NCBI RefSeq assembly: GCF_037072025.1
Contig: NZ_JAXHDD010000010.1
Span: forward strand, 36,757-100,756
Direction: 5' to 3'
Length of the DNA: 64,000 nucleotides
Origin: Pseudogracilibacillus sp037072025
GTDB lineage: Bacteria; Bacillota; Bacilli; Bacillales; Amphibacillaceae
Part shown: piece after piece, positions 41,220-50,594 of the stretch
How positions within the stretch are numbered: position 1 is the stretch's first letter
Layout: the number at the start of each line of letters is the position of its first letter
The notes under the pieces: model-generated
Told to the model about the DNA's origin: nothing
Database searches by the model: none
Seen by the model: only the letters and a program-made list of their open reading frames with translations
Made by a program: the position numbers and the translations under genes

Positions 41220-43070
41220 TTATTTTTGGTTAAATTCTTTACGTATTTTTTTCAATCTTGGATAGATATTTAATTTGCGGTATAAAGTTGTGCGACCTAT
41301 ACCAATACTTTCTGCAGCTTTGGATATATTCCCATTAGCTTGTAGGATGGCTTGCTCGATAGTCGCTTCCTCGTCGTGGAATGTTGTGGTTTGTTGGGTT
41401 GTTCCTGTGAGAAAACGCATGTGTTCACTGCGAATCACAGTCGTGTTTTGTTGAAAGTAAGCCTGGTATGCGGCTTGGCGTAATGTATGGCGTAGTTCGC
41501 GAATGTTTCCCGGCCAATGGTAAGCCTTCATTTGTTTTTGTACGGTATCGCTTAAAATAAATTGATCCACATTTACTTCGCTAGCAATTTCTTTTAAAAA
41601 ATGATGTGACAAGTCAAGTAAATCTTCTCGTTCTCGAAGTGGTAACAGTGTTAATTCGATTTCACACAAGCGGTAATAAAGATCTGCACGGAATTGGTTG
41701 TTGTTAATGTCTTTCACTAAGTTACGGTTGGTAGCAGCAATTATCCGCACATCAATCGGGATGGAACGATGTGAACCAATTGGAGTTATGCGTTTTTCCT
41801 CTAGCACTCGTAGAAGTACCACTTGGGAACTGAAAGACATCTCGCCGATTTCATCTAAGAACAATGTTCCTTTGTCAGCATCGCGAAATTTTCCACGCTG
41901 ACCTTGTTTGTTAGCACCGGTAAATGCGCCTTTTTCATAACCAAACAGTTCAGATTCTATTAATGATTCAGGTATGGCACCACAATTTACAGTGACAAGC
42001 GGTCCTGTTCTTCGGCTAGCAAAATGAATTTCACGGGCGATTAATTCCTTACCAGTCCCAGTTTCCCCACGAATATATACGGAGGCATTAGTAGGTGCAA
42101 TATTTCGGGCAAGTTGCAACGTTTTATACGCCTTTGGGCAATGCCATATCGACTTTTTGTCCGTAAATGAAACCTGTTTACTTAATTGAGAGTTGGTCGG
42201 TAATGTAAGTACTGAACGATATGTACGCTTCCGATTATCTTTAATAGCTTCAACTGTCCATAACGTTTCGTTTTGTTTCATTTTGACTTTAAAAATATCA
42301 TGTTGTTTACCAGATAGAATTTTATTTACGTGCTCTTTTATTAACCAGGAACTGAGTGGTTGACCGATGCATTTTTCTTCCGATTCCTCGAAAATACGAG
42401 CTGCACATTGATTTATTCTCGTGACAAGCCCTTCCTCATTAACAGCAATAAAAGCACCTTCATATGAATTAGCAATCATCGCTGATTTTCTTATATGTAA
42501 GGTCAATTCACGACCTGGGTTATGGAGTAACAATCGAGTCTGGCATGCTTCCGCTGCCGCCATGACCATTCCAAATGTGCGTGGATGGTGAAGGTGCACA
42601 TCACCGCTCACATCAAGAACGCCGAGCAACTTACCTCTCGCATCGTATAACGGTGCAGCATAACATGTTAAAAAATGATTACTATGAGAGAAATGTTCCC
42701 TGCCGATAATATGAATTGGTTTATTTTCATATAATGCAGTTCCGATTGCATTCGTTCCTTTCACCTTTTCACTCCAGTTAGCCCCTGATTGTAACCAAAC
42801 TTTTTTTGCACGAGTTACAAACGGTGGATCTCCTTTAGAAAACACGATGTATCCATCGACATCAGACACAAGTACCATAAATAAAGATCTTCGTAACTGA
42901 AAATACAAATCGCTTAAGACTTGAGTACACGCTGTAAATAAAGAAGATAGCCGTTCTTTTCTTTCCTTAAGCTGCTTGTCTGACAACACATTATCTTCAA
43001 CATGTACCGGATCGACACCATAAGAACTACTTCGATGCCATGAGACACGTAATAACTTGTCCTTCTCCAT
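41220..43070 (-). CDS. Sigma-54-dependent AcoR-type transcriptional activator
   Basis: The start is placed at ATG 43070 (MEKDKLLRVSWHRSS), after AAAGGTG; the open frame runs further but has no ribosome site. The 616-residue protein has a GAF domain (about 60-210; VDGYIVFSKGDPPFV, GTNAIGTALYENKPIHIIG), a PAS domain (about 215-290), an AAA+ domain with Walker A RGETGTGKELIAREIH, the sigma-54 loop GAFTGA (in FGYEKGAFTGANK) and Walker B GTLFLDEIGEM, and a Fis-type HTH (about 565-605; ISKAAESIGIGRTTLYRKL). It is divergent from the cox-like operon, which has a sigma-54 promoter, so it is almost certainly that operon's activator. Confidence 0.92.
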   Translation of the reverse strand: MEKDKLLRVSWHRSSSYGVDPVHVEDNVLSDKQLKERKERLSSLFTACTQVLSDLYFQLRRSLFMVLVSDVDGYIVFSKGDPPFVTRAKKVWLQSGANWSEKVKGTNAIGTALYENKPIHIIGREHFSHSNHFLTCYAAPLYDARGKLLGVLDVSGDVHLHHPRTFGMVMAAAEACQTRLLLHNPGRELTLHIRKSAMIANSYEGAFIAVNEEGLVTRINQCAARIFEESEEKCIGQPLSSWLIKEHVNKILSGKQHDIFKVKMKQNETLWTVEAIKDNRKRTYRSVLTLPTNSQLSKQVSFTDKKSIWHCPKAYKTLQLARNIAPTNASVYIRGETGTGKELIAREIHFASRRTGPLVTVNCGAIPESLIESELFGYEKGAFTGANKQGQRGKFRDADKGTLFLDEIGEMSFSSQVVLLRVLEEKRITPIGSHRSIPIDVRIIAATNRNLVKDINNNQFRADLYYRLCEIELTLLPLREREDLLDLSHHFLKEIASEVNVDQFILSDTVQKQMKAYHWPGNIRELRHTLRQAAYQAYFQQNTTVIRSEHMRFLTGTTQQTTTFHDEEATIEQAILQANGNISKAAESIGIGRTTLYRKLNIYPRLKKIRKEFNQK

Positions 43071-43110
43071 CCTACCCGCACCTTTCTGAATATTCTTATC
43101 ATTGATTATA

Positions 43111-43161
43111 TGTTCCATTATAGTTTCAGTCAAGTGTACCATGATACAAAAATTTGGAACA
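43111..43161. promoter_or_regulatory. Candidate upstream activator sites for the AcoR-type protein
   Basis: A near-perfect palindrome TGTACCATGATACA (43135-43148) is flanked by the inverted pair TGTTCCA (43111-43117) and TGGAACA (43155-43161). The cluster lies about 65-100 bp upstream of the sigma-54 promoter, the usual distance for enhancer-binding proteins. Binding is inferred. Confidence 0.45.
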
Positions 43162-43211
43162 TTTTGAATAAGGTTACTCGTACGGGATGTGTTGTTGGCT
43201 AGTTCGAATAT

Positions 43212-43227
43212 TGGCACAATAATTGCA
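43212..43227 (+). promoter_or_regulatory. Sigma-54 (-24/-12) promoter of the cox-like operon
   Basis: TGGCACAATAATTGCA matches the sigma-54 consensus TGGCAC-N5-TTGCW exactly, including GG and GC at the correct spacing. Transcription would start near 43238-43240 and read into coxG at 43369. Confidence 0.9.
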
Positions 43228-43368
43228 TATATAATTATTAAAGTCCAATCCCTACACCGTGGATTAGCAGCAAAGTAGACATGTGAATGAGGAGGCGCAA
43301 ATACGTAAAATAATTCCACCTTTCATTTACAGGATAAAAATGAGGACAGTTAGGAGGTGTTCGTTAGT

Positions 43369-43812
43369 TTGCAAATCAATTACAACCACTATTTTCAAGC
43401 TAAAAGGGAAACGATTTGGTCGTATTTGCAAGATGAAGATGTACTTAAGAAAACATTACCCGGCTGCCGAGAATTTGAGCAAATCGAAGCTAATTTGTAC
43501 CAAGCTGAACTCGGTATTGATATCGGCCCGGTAAAAGGCAGTTTCGAAGGTAAGGTTCGCTTATCCGAACAACAGGAGCCTGAATCTTACCGTCTCTTAC
43601 TTAAAGGAAAAGGAAAACCGGGAGAAATTGATGCCGATGCTTTAATTACCCTAAATGAAACCGAGGATGGAACGACCTTAACTTGTGTAGCCGATGTGCA
43701 TGTGACAGGAGTATTAGCTAGAGTTGGCCAACGAGTAATGGGGAGCGTTGCCAAATTAATTTTAGGAAGATTTTTTAAAGCGGTTGCTGAAGAAATGAAA
43801 CAGTCTGCTTAA
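43369..43812 (+). CDS. CoxG-like SRPBCC (carbon monoxide dehydrogenase subunit G) protein
   Basis: The start is taken as TTG 43369 (LQINYNHYFQAKRETIW), 11 nt after AGGAGG, because the GTG at 43357 overlaps the ribosome site. The 147-residue protein is a START/SRPBCC fold of the CoxG family: FQAKRETIWSYLQDEDVLKK, LPGCREFEQIE and VKGSFEGKVRLSEQ are typical, and the C-terminal helix GSVAKLILGRFFKAVAEEM is present. In Oligotropha CoxG recruits CO dehydrogenase to the membrane. It is the first gene of the sigma-54-driven operon. Confidence 0.85.
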   Translation: MQINYNHYFQAKRETIWSYLQDEDVLKKTLPGCREFEQIEANLYQAELGIDIGPVKGSFEGKVRLSEQQEPESYRLLLKGKGKPGEIDADALITLNETEDGTTLTCVADVHVTGVLARVGQRVMGSVAKLILGRFFKAVAEEMKQSA

Positions 43813-43870
43813 AATAGTTTTGTCAGGCGAAAGGGCAATTGGAAGTTAATATTCTTAGGAGGTGTCGGTA

Positions 43871-44401
43871 TTGTCAAACCCGACTGTGGAAGTGACGATA
43901 ACAGTAAACGGCATGCAAAAGAAAGCGGAGATTGAACCAAGGATGTTACTAGTGCATGCTTTGCGCGATACGTTCAATTTGACGGGCACGCATATCGGTT
44001 GTGACACGAGTCAATGTGGTGCTTGTACAGTGCTTCTCAACGGAGAAGCGGTGAAGTCATGTACTGTACTGGCAGTTCAAGTGGATGGTGCCGAGGTGAC
44101 AACTGTAGAAGGTCTTGGTGAAATGAACGATTTACATCCGATACAAGAAGGGTTTTGGGAAAAACATGGGTTACAATGCGGCTTTTGTACTCCAGGCGTA
44201 ATGATCGCTGCTGTTGATTTATTAAAAAATAACCCACAACCAACTGAAGCGGAAATCCGTAATGGGTTAGAAGGTGTTATTTGTAGGTGTACAGGGTATG
44301 AAAACATTGTTCGTGCAATTCAATATGCCTCAGACAAGATGACTTCATCAGAAGCAGAGAAACTATCAGTGATGGTTAGTGATCTAAAGGAGGAGAGTTA
44401 A
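43871..44401 (+). CDS. Molybdoenzyme small subunit, two [2Fe-2S] clusters (CoxS/XdhC-type)
   Basis: The start is TTG 43871 (MSNPTVEVTITVNG), 8 nt after AGGAGG; the GTG at 43862 overlaps the site. The 176-residue protein has the plant-ferredoxin-type cluster motif CDTSQCGACTVLLNGEAVKSC (about 40-60; four Cys) and the second cluster motif CGFCTPG..CRCTGY (about 98-138). It transfers electrons from the molybdenum centre to the FAD subunit. It is next to the large subunit with a 3-bp gap. The family is xanthine dehydrogenase/CO dehydrogenase; substrate is not set by this subunit. Confidence 0.93.
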   Translation: MSNPTVEVTITVNGMQKKAEIEPRMLLVHALRDTFNLTGTHIGCDTSQCGACTVLLNGEAVKSCTVLAVQVDGAEVTTVEGLGEMNDLHPIQEGFWEKHGLQCGFCTPGVMIAAVDLLKNNPQPTEAEIRNGLEGVICRCTGYENIVRAIQYASDKMTSSEAEKLSVMVSDLKEES

Positions 44402-44404
44402 GTA

Positions 44405-46753
44405 ATGGCAAATATTTTTGGAACACCGCTAAAAAGGCGGGAAGATCCAAGGCTTATTACAGGTAAGGGCAAATTTACTGATGACATTCAGTTGCCAGGT
44501 ATGCTTTATGCAGCGATGCTCAGAAGTCCACATGCCCACGCAAATATTAAATCTATAAACACCGTAAATGCGGAACAAGCAGACGGTGTAGTCGCTATCT
44601 ATACCGGTAAAGACCTACAAGGAAAAATGGAACCGATTCCAACAGCATGGTTGCCGCCTGACTCGAATATACAAACACCAGACCATCCAGCCCTCGCAAT
44701 GGATAAAGTTCGCTATGTCGGGGATGCAGTGGCAATGGTTATCGCGGAAAGTCGCTATGCTGCAAGAGATGCACTCGATTTAATCGATGTTGAATATGAA
44801 ACATTGCCGGTAAACGTTGACCAAGAAAAAGCAATGGCGGACAATGCGACATTACTACATGACGGTGTCGAGAACAATCTTGCATACCATTGGAAAGCAG
44901 GTAGTGTAGCAGAAGAAGTTTTCGACCAATCCGAAGTCGTCATTAAGCAACGATTTCGTCAACAACGACTTATTCCGAATCCGATGGAAATGCGTGCATC
45001 TGTCGCCGATTATAATTCAGCGAGTGGTGATATGACGATATGGTGTACATCGCAAAATCCTCATATTCATCGTTTTATTCTTTCTGGTGTGCTCGGTATA
45101 CCAGAATCCAAGCTACAAATCATTTCCGTTGATGTTGGTGGTGGTTTCGGTTGTAAGATTGCAGTTTACCCGGGTGAAGCACTTGTTGGTTTCGCTGCAC
45201 GTGAATTAAACCGTCCAATCAAATGGGCAGAAGATCGCAGCGAACATTTCTTGTCAACAACACACGGTCGTGATGTTATTTTGGATGTTGAACTTGCTGG
45301 GAAACGTGATGGCACATTCGAAGCACTTAGAATCAAAAATATTGCCAACATGGGAGCATATTTATCCACAGCAGGACCTGGTGTCGAAACAATTTTATTC
45401 GGGTTGATTACACCTGGACCATACAGAATTAAGCATGCACAAGTGGAAACTTACGGTGTGTTTACGAATACGACTCCTACAGATGCTTATCGAGGGGCAG
45501 GTCGTCCAGAAGCAACATATCTCATTGAACGAATGGTTGATTTATATGCAAATGAAATCGGCATGGATCCGTTGGAAATTCGCCGCCGCAACTTAATTGG
45601 AAAAGACGAATTCCCATATGATAATGCTCTTGGTTTACAATACGATAGCGGGGATTATGAACGTTCCCTTGATAAAGCGCTTGAGATGCTAGATTATGAA
45701 AAATTCCGATCGGAACAAGAAGAAGCAAGAAATCAAGGTAAATATATAGGTGTCGGTTTTTCAACCTATGTGGAAATTTGTGGTCTTGGTCCTTCAAAGG
45801 TAGCGGGAGCGGTTGGTTTCCAAGGCGGTTTGTGGGAAAGTGCGACTATTCGGGTTCATCCTACGGGGAAGGTGTCCGTTTTCACCGGTACTTCTCCACA
45901 CGGTCAAGGTGAAGAAACTACATTTGCGCAGATCGTCTCACAAAAATTTGGAATTCCACAAGAGGACATTGAAGTGATTCATAGTGATACGGATCGAATC
46001 CCAATGGGTTGGGGTACATACGGTTCTCGTACAACACCAGTGGGTGGAGCCGCCATAGCGATCGCTGCAGATCGGGTACTGAATAAAGCGAAAAAAATCG
46101 CTGCTCACATGCTCGAAGCTGCAGAAGAGGATATCGATTTTGTGGATGGATCATTTCAGGTAAAGGGTGTTCCTGATTCAGCTGCTTCTTTCGCTGACGT
46201 TACGTTACAGGCTTATGTTGCATGGGATTTACCAGATGGAATTGAACCAGCACTGGAAGAACAGGCATTTTACGATCCAGACAACTTTGTATATCCATTC
46301 GGAGCTCATGCCTGTATCGTTGAAATTGATGCAGAAACTGGCGAAATTGAAATCAAGCGTTACATCGCAGTTGACGATCCAGGTCCGGTCATTAACCCAA
46401 TGGTAGCTGAAGGTCAAGTTCATGGTGGCATCGTACAAGGTGTGGGGCAGGCTCTATGGGAAGGTGCCGTATACAACGAACAAGGACAATTGCTTTCTGG
46501 TACATTTATGGATTATACGATGCCAAAAGCAAGATTTTTCCCGAATTTTGAAGCGGCATTTACGGAAACTCCTTCACCGGTAAATCAACTCGGGGTAAAA
46601 GGGATTGGAGAAACTGGTACAATTGCAGCTACACCTGCAGTCGTTAATGCAGTTATTGATGCGTTGGAACCTTTTGGTGTGAAAGAACTCGATATGCCAC
46701 TTACACCAGAAAAAATATGGAGCGTATTGCAGAATGGGAGGAAGACGGAATGA
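44405..46753 (+). CDS. Molybdopterin-binding large subunit, form II CoxL-like
   Basis: The 782-residue protein has the aldehyde oxidase/xanthine dehydrogenase N-terminal hammerhead domain (about 15-135) and the molybdopterin-binding domains (about 145-770). The active-site loop reads AYRGAGR (about 361-367), the form II signature; true CO dehydrogenases (form I) have AYxCSFR. Other conserved parts are DVGGGFGCKIAVYPGE, TGTSPHGQGEETTFAQ and GVKGIGETGTIAATPAVVNA with the catalytic Glu. It oxidises or hydroxylates a substrate that cannot be named from sequence. Its stop overlaps the FAD subunit start by 4 bp. Confidence 0.92.
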   Translation: MANIFGTPLKRREDPRLITGKGKFTDDIQLPGMLYAAMLRSPHAHANIKSINTVNAEQADGVVAIYTGKDLQGKMEPIPTAWLPPDSNIQTPDHPALAMDKVRYVGDAVAMVIAESRYAARDALDLIDVEYETLPVNVDQEKAMADNATLLHDGVENNLAYHWKAGSVAEEVFDQSEVVIKQRFRQQRLIPNPMEMRASVADYNSASGDMTIWCTSQNPHIHRFILSGVLGIPESKLQIISVDVGGGFGCKIAVYPGEALVGFAARELNRPIKWAEDRSEHFLSTTHGRDVILDVELAGKRDGTFEALRIKNIANMGAYLSTAGPGVETILFGLITPGPYRIKHAQVETYGVFTNTTPTDAYRGAGRPEATYLIERMVDLYANEIGMDPLEIRRRNLIGKDEFPYDNALGLQYDSGDYERSLDKALEMLDYEKFRSEQEEARNQGKYIGVGFSTYVEICGLGPSKVAGAVGFQGGLWESATIRVHPTGKVSVFTGTSPHGQGEETTFAQIVSQKFGIPQEDIEVIHSDTDRIPMGWGTYGSRTTPVGGAAIAIAADRVLNKAKKIAAHMLEAAEEDIDFVDGSFQVKGVPDSAASFADVTLQAYVAWDLPDGIEPALEEQAFYDPDNFVYPFGAHACIVEIDAETGEIEIKRYIAVDDPGPVINPMVAEGQVHGGIVQGVGQALWEGAVYNEQGQLLSGTFMDYTMPKARFFPNFEAAFTETPSPVNQLGVKGIGETGTIAATPAVVNAVIDALEPFGVKELDMPLTPEKIWSVLQNGRKTE

Positions 46754-47607
46754 TTGCTAATACTTTCGCATATGAAAGAGCTGTCTCGGTCGATGAAGCA
46801 CTTCGTCTGCTGAAGGAGAGCGGAGGCGATGCAACAGTCCTTGCCGGAGGGCACAGTATACTGCCTCTTATGAAAATTCGTTTGACGACATTGGAAAAGT
46901 TAATCGATATCAGCCGCATTCCTGAATTAAAAGGTATCCAGCAAAAGGGTGACCGCTTGGAAATTGGTGCATTAACTACCCATGCTGAAATTTCTAAGGA
47001 TCCAACTGTGAAAGAAACGATTCCTGCACTTGCAGAAGCAGCAGCAAGCATCGGAGACATCCAAGTTCGAAACCGTGGTACAGTTGGGGGCAATATTGCT
47101 CATGCTGATCCAGCTTCCGATCTTCCTGCTCTAGCCGTAGCATTTGATGCCAATATTGATATACAAAGTACAGAAGGCACAGAAACATTCACAGCTGAAG
47201 ACTTTTTTCTTGGTCCACTCATCACGGCAATTCCTGAAAACAGCATCTTAAAAACAGTCTCATTTGCTATTCCACCGAAAGAAGCGAAAAGCACTTACGT
47301 GAAGTACGCTCATCCTGCGACTGGTTATGCAGTTGTTGGTGTTGCAGCGGCTATCGGTCAAATGGAAGATGGGATGATTACGTACGCTCGTGTTGGTATT
47401 ACTGGTGTTGGTGATATTGCTTTTCGTGCAGAAGAAGTGGAGCGTACATTGATTGGTAACAAGCCCACAGAAGATTTAGTTCAAGAAGCAGCTAAAAAAG
47501 CAACAGAAGGACAAGAAATGGGCAGTGATCTATTCGCTTCCGAAGAATATCGCCACCATTTGTGCCAAGTTTATACGAAACGAGCGCTAAATAAATTGCT
47601 GTTTTGA
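46750..47607 (+). CDS. Molybdoenzyme FAD-binding subunit (CoxM-type)
   Basis: The start is ATG 46750, which overlaps the large-subunit stop (ATGA) and follows GGGAGG at good spacing; the earlier in-frame ATG lies inside the large-subunit gene. The 285-residue protein shows the FAD motifs AGGHSILPLMKIRL (about 32-45) and IGDIQVRNRGTVGGNIAHADPASDLP (about 102-127), then the CO dehydrogenase flavoprotein C-terminal domain (about 170-283). It passes electrons from the [2Fe-2S] subunit to an acceptor. A 570-bp gap follows before coxD. Confidence 0.92.
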   Translation: MIANTFAYERAVSVDEALRLLKESGGDATVLAGGHSILPLMKIRLTTLEKLIDISRIPELKGIQQKGDRLEIGALTTHAEISKDPTVKETIPALAEAAASIGDIQVRNRGTVGGNIAHADPASDLPALAVAFDANIDIQSTEGTETFTAEDFFLGPLITAIPENSILKTVSFAIPPKEAKSTYVKYAHPATGYAVVGVAAAIGQMEDGMITYARVGITGVGDIAFRAEEVERTLIGNKPTEDLVQEAAKKATEGQEMGSDLFASEEYRHHLCQVYTKRALNKLLF

Positions 47608-47759
47608 TATGGTAAAGAGGCGACTCGTTTTCGTCATTACAGACTAAATAGCGTTTTAGGACGAATTTTAAGGGACTGAGACAAATGTATTTTTTATCAA
47701 CAAAAAATACCAACTAAAGTAAGCGCATATAACCCACTTCGGAAATATACATCCATCAC

Positions 47760-47895
47760 ACATCCTAATGTGGTCGATGCCCCTCCGATGTACAGCGATG
47801 AAGACAAGGACGACTAGTGTCGGCGTAGCCAACCTTTACGGGGGACGAATGCGTAGTTACAGTCAGGACGTGAGCGCCTCTAGCCTACAGGATCT
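47760..47895. repeat. Diverged copy of the intergenic repeat at 5850-6205
   Basis: About 75 bp here (47808-47890) align with 6114-6200: CTAGTGTCGGCGTAGCC, CTTTACGG, GGACGAA and GAGCGCCTCTAGCC have clear counterparts. The segment is GC-richer than the rest of the 47608-48176 gap. It lies inside the molybdoenzyme operon between coxM and coxD. The 82-codon frame at 47925-48173 next to it lacks any family resemblance and a ribosome site, so I do not call it a gene. Confidence 0.55.
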
Positions 47896-48176
47896 ACTTA
47901 TATTTCTTAAGCTAGACTAGTGCATTGTTCTTCTCTTGGGTTTGTCTTATTAGTTATGTTTCAGAGCCCACACGTCCTACTTTTTTCGCTAAATTTGCGT
48001 CCCTACTGGAAAAATTTTTCGGTAGCTTACGACGTATCCTAAAGTTGGGCAGTAGGATTTCTCGCTCCGTCGTTAAAGTCTCTAAATTAAAACGAAAACG
48101 AGTTTCTTTTCATACTATTAAAACATTGCTTCACATCATATTCATACTTACATATAACTCAAAAAGGAGGTAAGCA

Positions 48177-49037
48177 ATGGTTTTGATTCAAGAAAAATTG
48201 CATAAACAAGGGTACATAGCTGATCGTTCACTTTCCGTTACACTGCAACTTGTTATGGAACTGGAAAAACCGTTACTCGTCGAAGGTCCTGCGGGGGTCG
48301 GAAAAACAGAACTCGCCAAAGTCCTCGCCTCTGTCCTTGAGACGAAACTAATCCGTCTTCAATGTTATGAAGGACTTGATACTACAACAGCGCTATATGA
48401 ATGGAACTACCCAAAACAAATGCTTTATATCCGTATGAGCGAAAATGATTTTCCTACAGACGAGAAAAAAGCACCAGATATATTTGATGAACAGTTTTTG
48501 TTACGAAGACCATTGCTTGATGCCATAACGGAGGATGAAAAGGCACCAGTCTTGCTTATTGATGAGATTGACCGTGCCGATGAGGCTTTTGAAGCATTCC
48601 TCCTTGAAGTATTGGGCGAATTCCAAGTGACTATTCCTGAATGGGGCACGATTAAGGCGCAACATAAACCATACGTAATTCTAACATCAAACCGCACACG
48701 AGAACTAAGCGACGCATTAAGGCGGAGATGTTTGTACGAGTGGATCGATTATCCAGACATAGAAAAAGAAACGGACATCTTACGAGCAAAATTACCGGGA
48801 ATCGAAAAACGGTTGGCAAAACAAGTTGCAAGTACAATGCAGAGACTTCGTGACCTGCCTTTCTACAAACCACCAGGAGTAGCGGAAAGCCTCGACTGGG
48901 CACGTGCACTATCCATGTTAGTAAATGCAGATGATGACGAACTAGCCGTTACAGATACACTTGGTTGTCTTGTAAAGGATCGCAATGACTGGAAATTGCT
49001 TACAGAAAATATAGACATACTGCGTGAAGTCGAATGA
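48177..49037 (+). CDS. CoxD-like MoxR-type AAA+ ATPase
   Basis: The 286-residue ATPase has Walker A VEGPAGVGKTELAKVLA (about 35-51), Walker B PVLLIDEIDRADEAFEAFLLE (about 122-142), sensor 1 TSNRTRELSDALRRRCLYEWIDYP with the arginine finger, and a C-terminal lid. It is the MoxR subgroup represented by CoxD, an AAA+ chaperone needed to build the [CuSMoO2]-type active site of CO dehydrogenase in Oligotropha; here it presumably matures a form II enzyme. ATG follows AAAAGGAGGTAAG. It overlaps the VWA gene by 4 bp, the usual MoxR-VWA pairing. Confidence 0.9.
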   Translation: MVLIQEKLHKQGYIADRSLSVTLQLVMELEKPLLVEGPAGVGKTELAKVLASVLETKLIRLQCYEGLDTTTALYEWNYPKQMLYIRMSENDFPTDEKKAPDIFDEQFLLRRPLLDAITEDEKAPVLLIDEIDRADEAFEAFLLEVLGEFQVTIPEWGTIKAQHKPYVILTSNRTRELSDALRRRCLYEWIDYPDIEKETDILRAKLPGIEKRLAKQVASTMQRLRDLPFYKPPGVAESLDWARALSMLVNADDDELAVTDTLGCLVKDRNDWKLLTENIDILREVE

Positions 49038-50257
49038 TGGAAACGAAACACATTGAGACTGCTGCTCAGATATTTTTCAAAGATATGAATAGTTTTATCT
49101 ACTACTTACGGGCTGAAGGTTATACCATCACAACCGAGGAAACAATTGCAGCTTTTCGTGCTCTTGAGAAGCTTCATTTATCCGATGAAGCAGAAGTTTT
49201 TCTTGGTTTACGAACAGTACTTTGCTCTACACGTATGGAGAGAGATAGATTTGAACATTTATTCACAGTATTTTTTCATGGTACGCAAAATGAGAATGAT
49301 TTGAAAGATAGAGCAAATGGAAGCCATGCTAATAGAGACGATGAAAAAGAGCAGAAACCGACCGAAAACGATGATGAAGTGATAGAAACTAATATAGCAA
49401 GTGAAGAAGCAGACGCTACTGAACGTATCGGACAAAAAAATAGCTCTGATGGGATGACTGAAAAAAAGGAAACTTCTTTTTTACAAGCAGTGCTCCAAAG
49501 TCAAACCGCATCAAAACAGATCAGAACTGTCTCTGTTCCAAGTGATCACTATGCAGATTTATTAAAGGCTGCTCGTTTGTTTATCCACTCCGTACGGTTA
49601 AAACCGAGTCGGCGTTGGCAACCCCAACCTAATGGTAGACGAATCGATTTAAGACGGACATTTAGAAAGAGTATTAGTACAGGTGGATATGCCATCAATC
49701 CAGCAAAATTTGAGCGCTGTAAAAACAAAGCACGTTTCGTCTTATTATGTGATGGAAGTCGCTCAATGGCACCATATACGGAATTGTTTTTGCAGTTTGC
49801 TGCCGCAATACATCGAGAAACAGCACGGACGGAACTTTTTCTATTTTCCACTGAGGTAAGGAGGGTGACTCACTTACTTAAGAAAGCTTATCCACCTCAC
49901 AATCTATCACTTCGAAATCTTGGTTCAGAATGGGGTGGTGGCACATGTATCGGCGAAGCACTAACTAATGTTATACAAGAAGAACAACCCCAACTACTGT
50001 CAAAACAAACTGTATTCATTATCTTTAGCGATGGTTTGGAAAGTGGCGAACTAATTGAACTAGAAAACGGAATGCGAACACTGAAACAACGGGTAAATTG
50101 CATCATCTGGCTTAATCCGCTTAAAGGTAAATCGGGATATGAACCATTGGCACGTGGCATGCGAATCGCGCTTAAATATATAGATATTTTCGCAGAAGCA
50201 CACGATGTAACAGCTTTTTATAACTTGGCACAATGCTTGAGACTAAGGAGGGAATAA
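49034..50257 (+). CDS. CoxE-like VWA-domain protein
   Basis: The 407-residue protein has a helical N-terminal part (about 1-90), an acidic, low-complexity linker (about 95-150) and a C-terminal von Willebrand A domain (about 225-400) with the metal-site motif LLCDGSRSMAPY (DxSxS), GGGTCIGEAL (Thr of MIDAS) and FIIFSDGLESGE (Asp). CoxE/VWA proteins work as partners of MoxR ATPases in cofactor insertion. ATG overlaps the coxD stop (ATGA), and a second ATG follows directly. Confidence 0.88.
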   Translation: MMETKHIETAAQIFFKDMNSFIYYLRAEGYTITTEETIAAFRALEKLHLSDEAEVFLGLRTVLCSTRMERDRFEHLFTVFFHGTQNENDLKDRANGSHANRDDEKEQKPTENDDEVIETNIASEEADATERIGQKNSSDGMTEKKETSFLQAVLQSQTASKQIRTVSVPSDHYADLLKAARLFIHSVRLKPSRRWQPQPNGRRIDLRRTFRKSISTGGYAINPAKFERCKNKARFVLLCDGSRSMAPYTELFLQFAAAIHRETARTELFLFSTEVRRVTHLLKKAYPPHNLSLRNLGSEWGGGTCIGEALTNVIQEEQPQLLSKQTVFIIFSDGLESGELIELENGMRTLKQRVNCIIWLNPLKGKSGYEPLARGMRIALKYIDIFAEAHDVTAFYNLAQCLRLRRE

Positions 50258-50258
50258 A

Positions 50259-50594
50259 TTGAAAGAGAATAAAGATATCGTCAAGGCATTGGAACAGGCC
50301 TACCAAAATGGCAAACGGACTGCTCTTGCTACAGTTGTTGGAGTTACCGGCTCAGCTTACCGACGTGAAGGAGCAAAAATGCTCGTTGATGAAGATGGGA
50401 AAACGACTGGAGTTATTTCCGGTGGTTGTTTGGAACCCGATGTTGTAATAACGGCACAACAAGTGATCGAAAATGGAGAACCATTATTAAAAGAGTACGA
50501 TATGGATGAAGAAACAGTATGGGGATTAGGTTTAGGCTGTCCAGGGATTGTCCAACTGTACATTGAACCTTTATCGGAGGTGAAAAATGCGTGA
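50259..50594 (+). CDS. XdhC/CoxF N-terminal-domain protein
   Basis: The 111-residue protein (TTG start after AAGGAGGGAA) contains only the XdhC_CoxI N-terminal domain: TALATVVGVTGSAYRREGAKMLVDEDG, GVISGGCLEPDVV with the conserved Cys and WGLGLGCPG. XdhC binds molybdenum cofactor and inserts sulfurated cofactor into xanthine dehydrogenase-type enzymes. In most genomes this domain is fused to a Rossmann domain; here the second part is in the next gene, which overlaps by 4 bp (GTGA). The split is probably natural since both have starts and ribosome sites. Confidence 0.85.
   Translation: MKENKDIVKALEQAYQNGKRTALATVVGVTGSAYRREGAKMLVDEDGKTTGVISGGCLEPDVVITAQQVIENGEPLLKEYDMDEETVWGLGLGCPGIVQLYIEPLSEVKNA

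Noticed and set aside
44405..46753. True (form I) aerobic CO dehydrogenase large subunit
   Set aside because: The active-site loop is AYRGAGR, not AYxCSFR, so CO oxidation should not be assumed.
47925..48173. 82-codon frame before coxD
   Set aside because: Basic, low-complexity translation without ribosome site, partly next to the dispersed repeat; likely chance.
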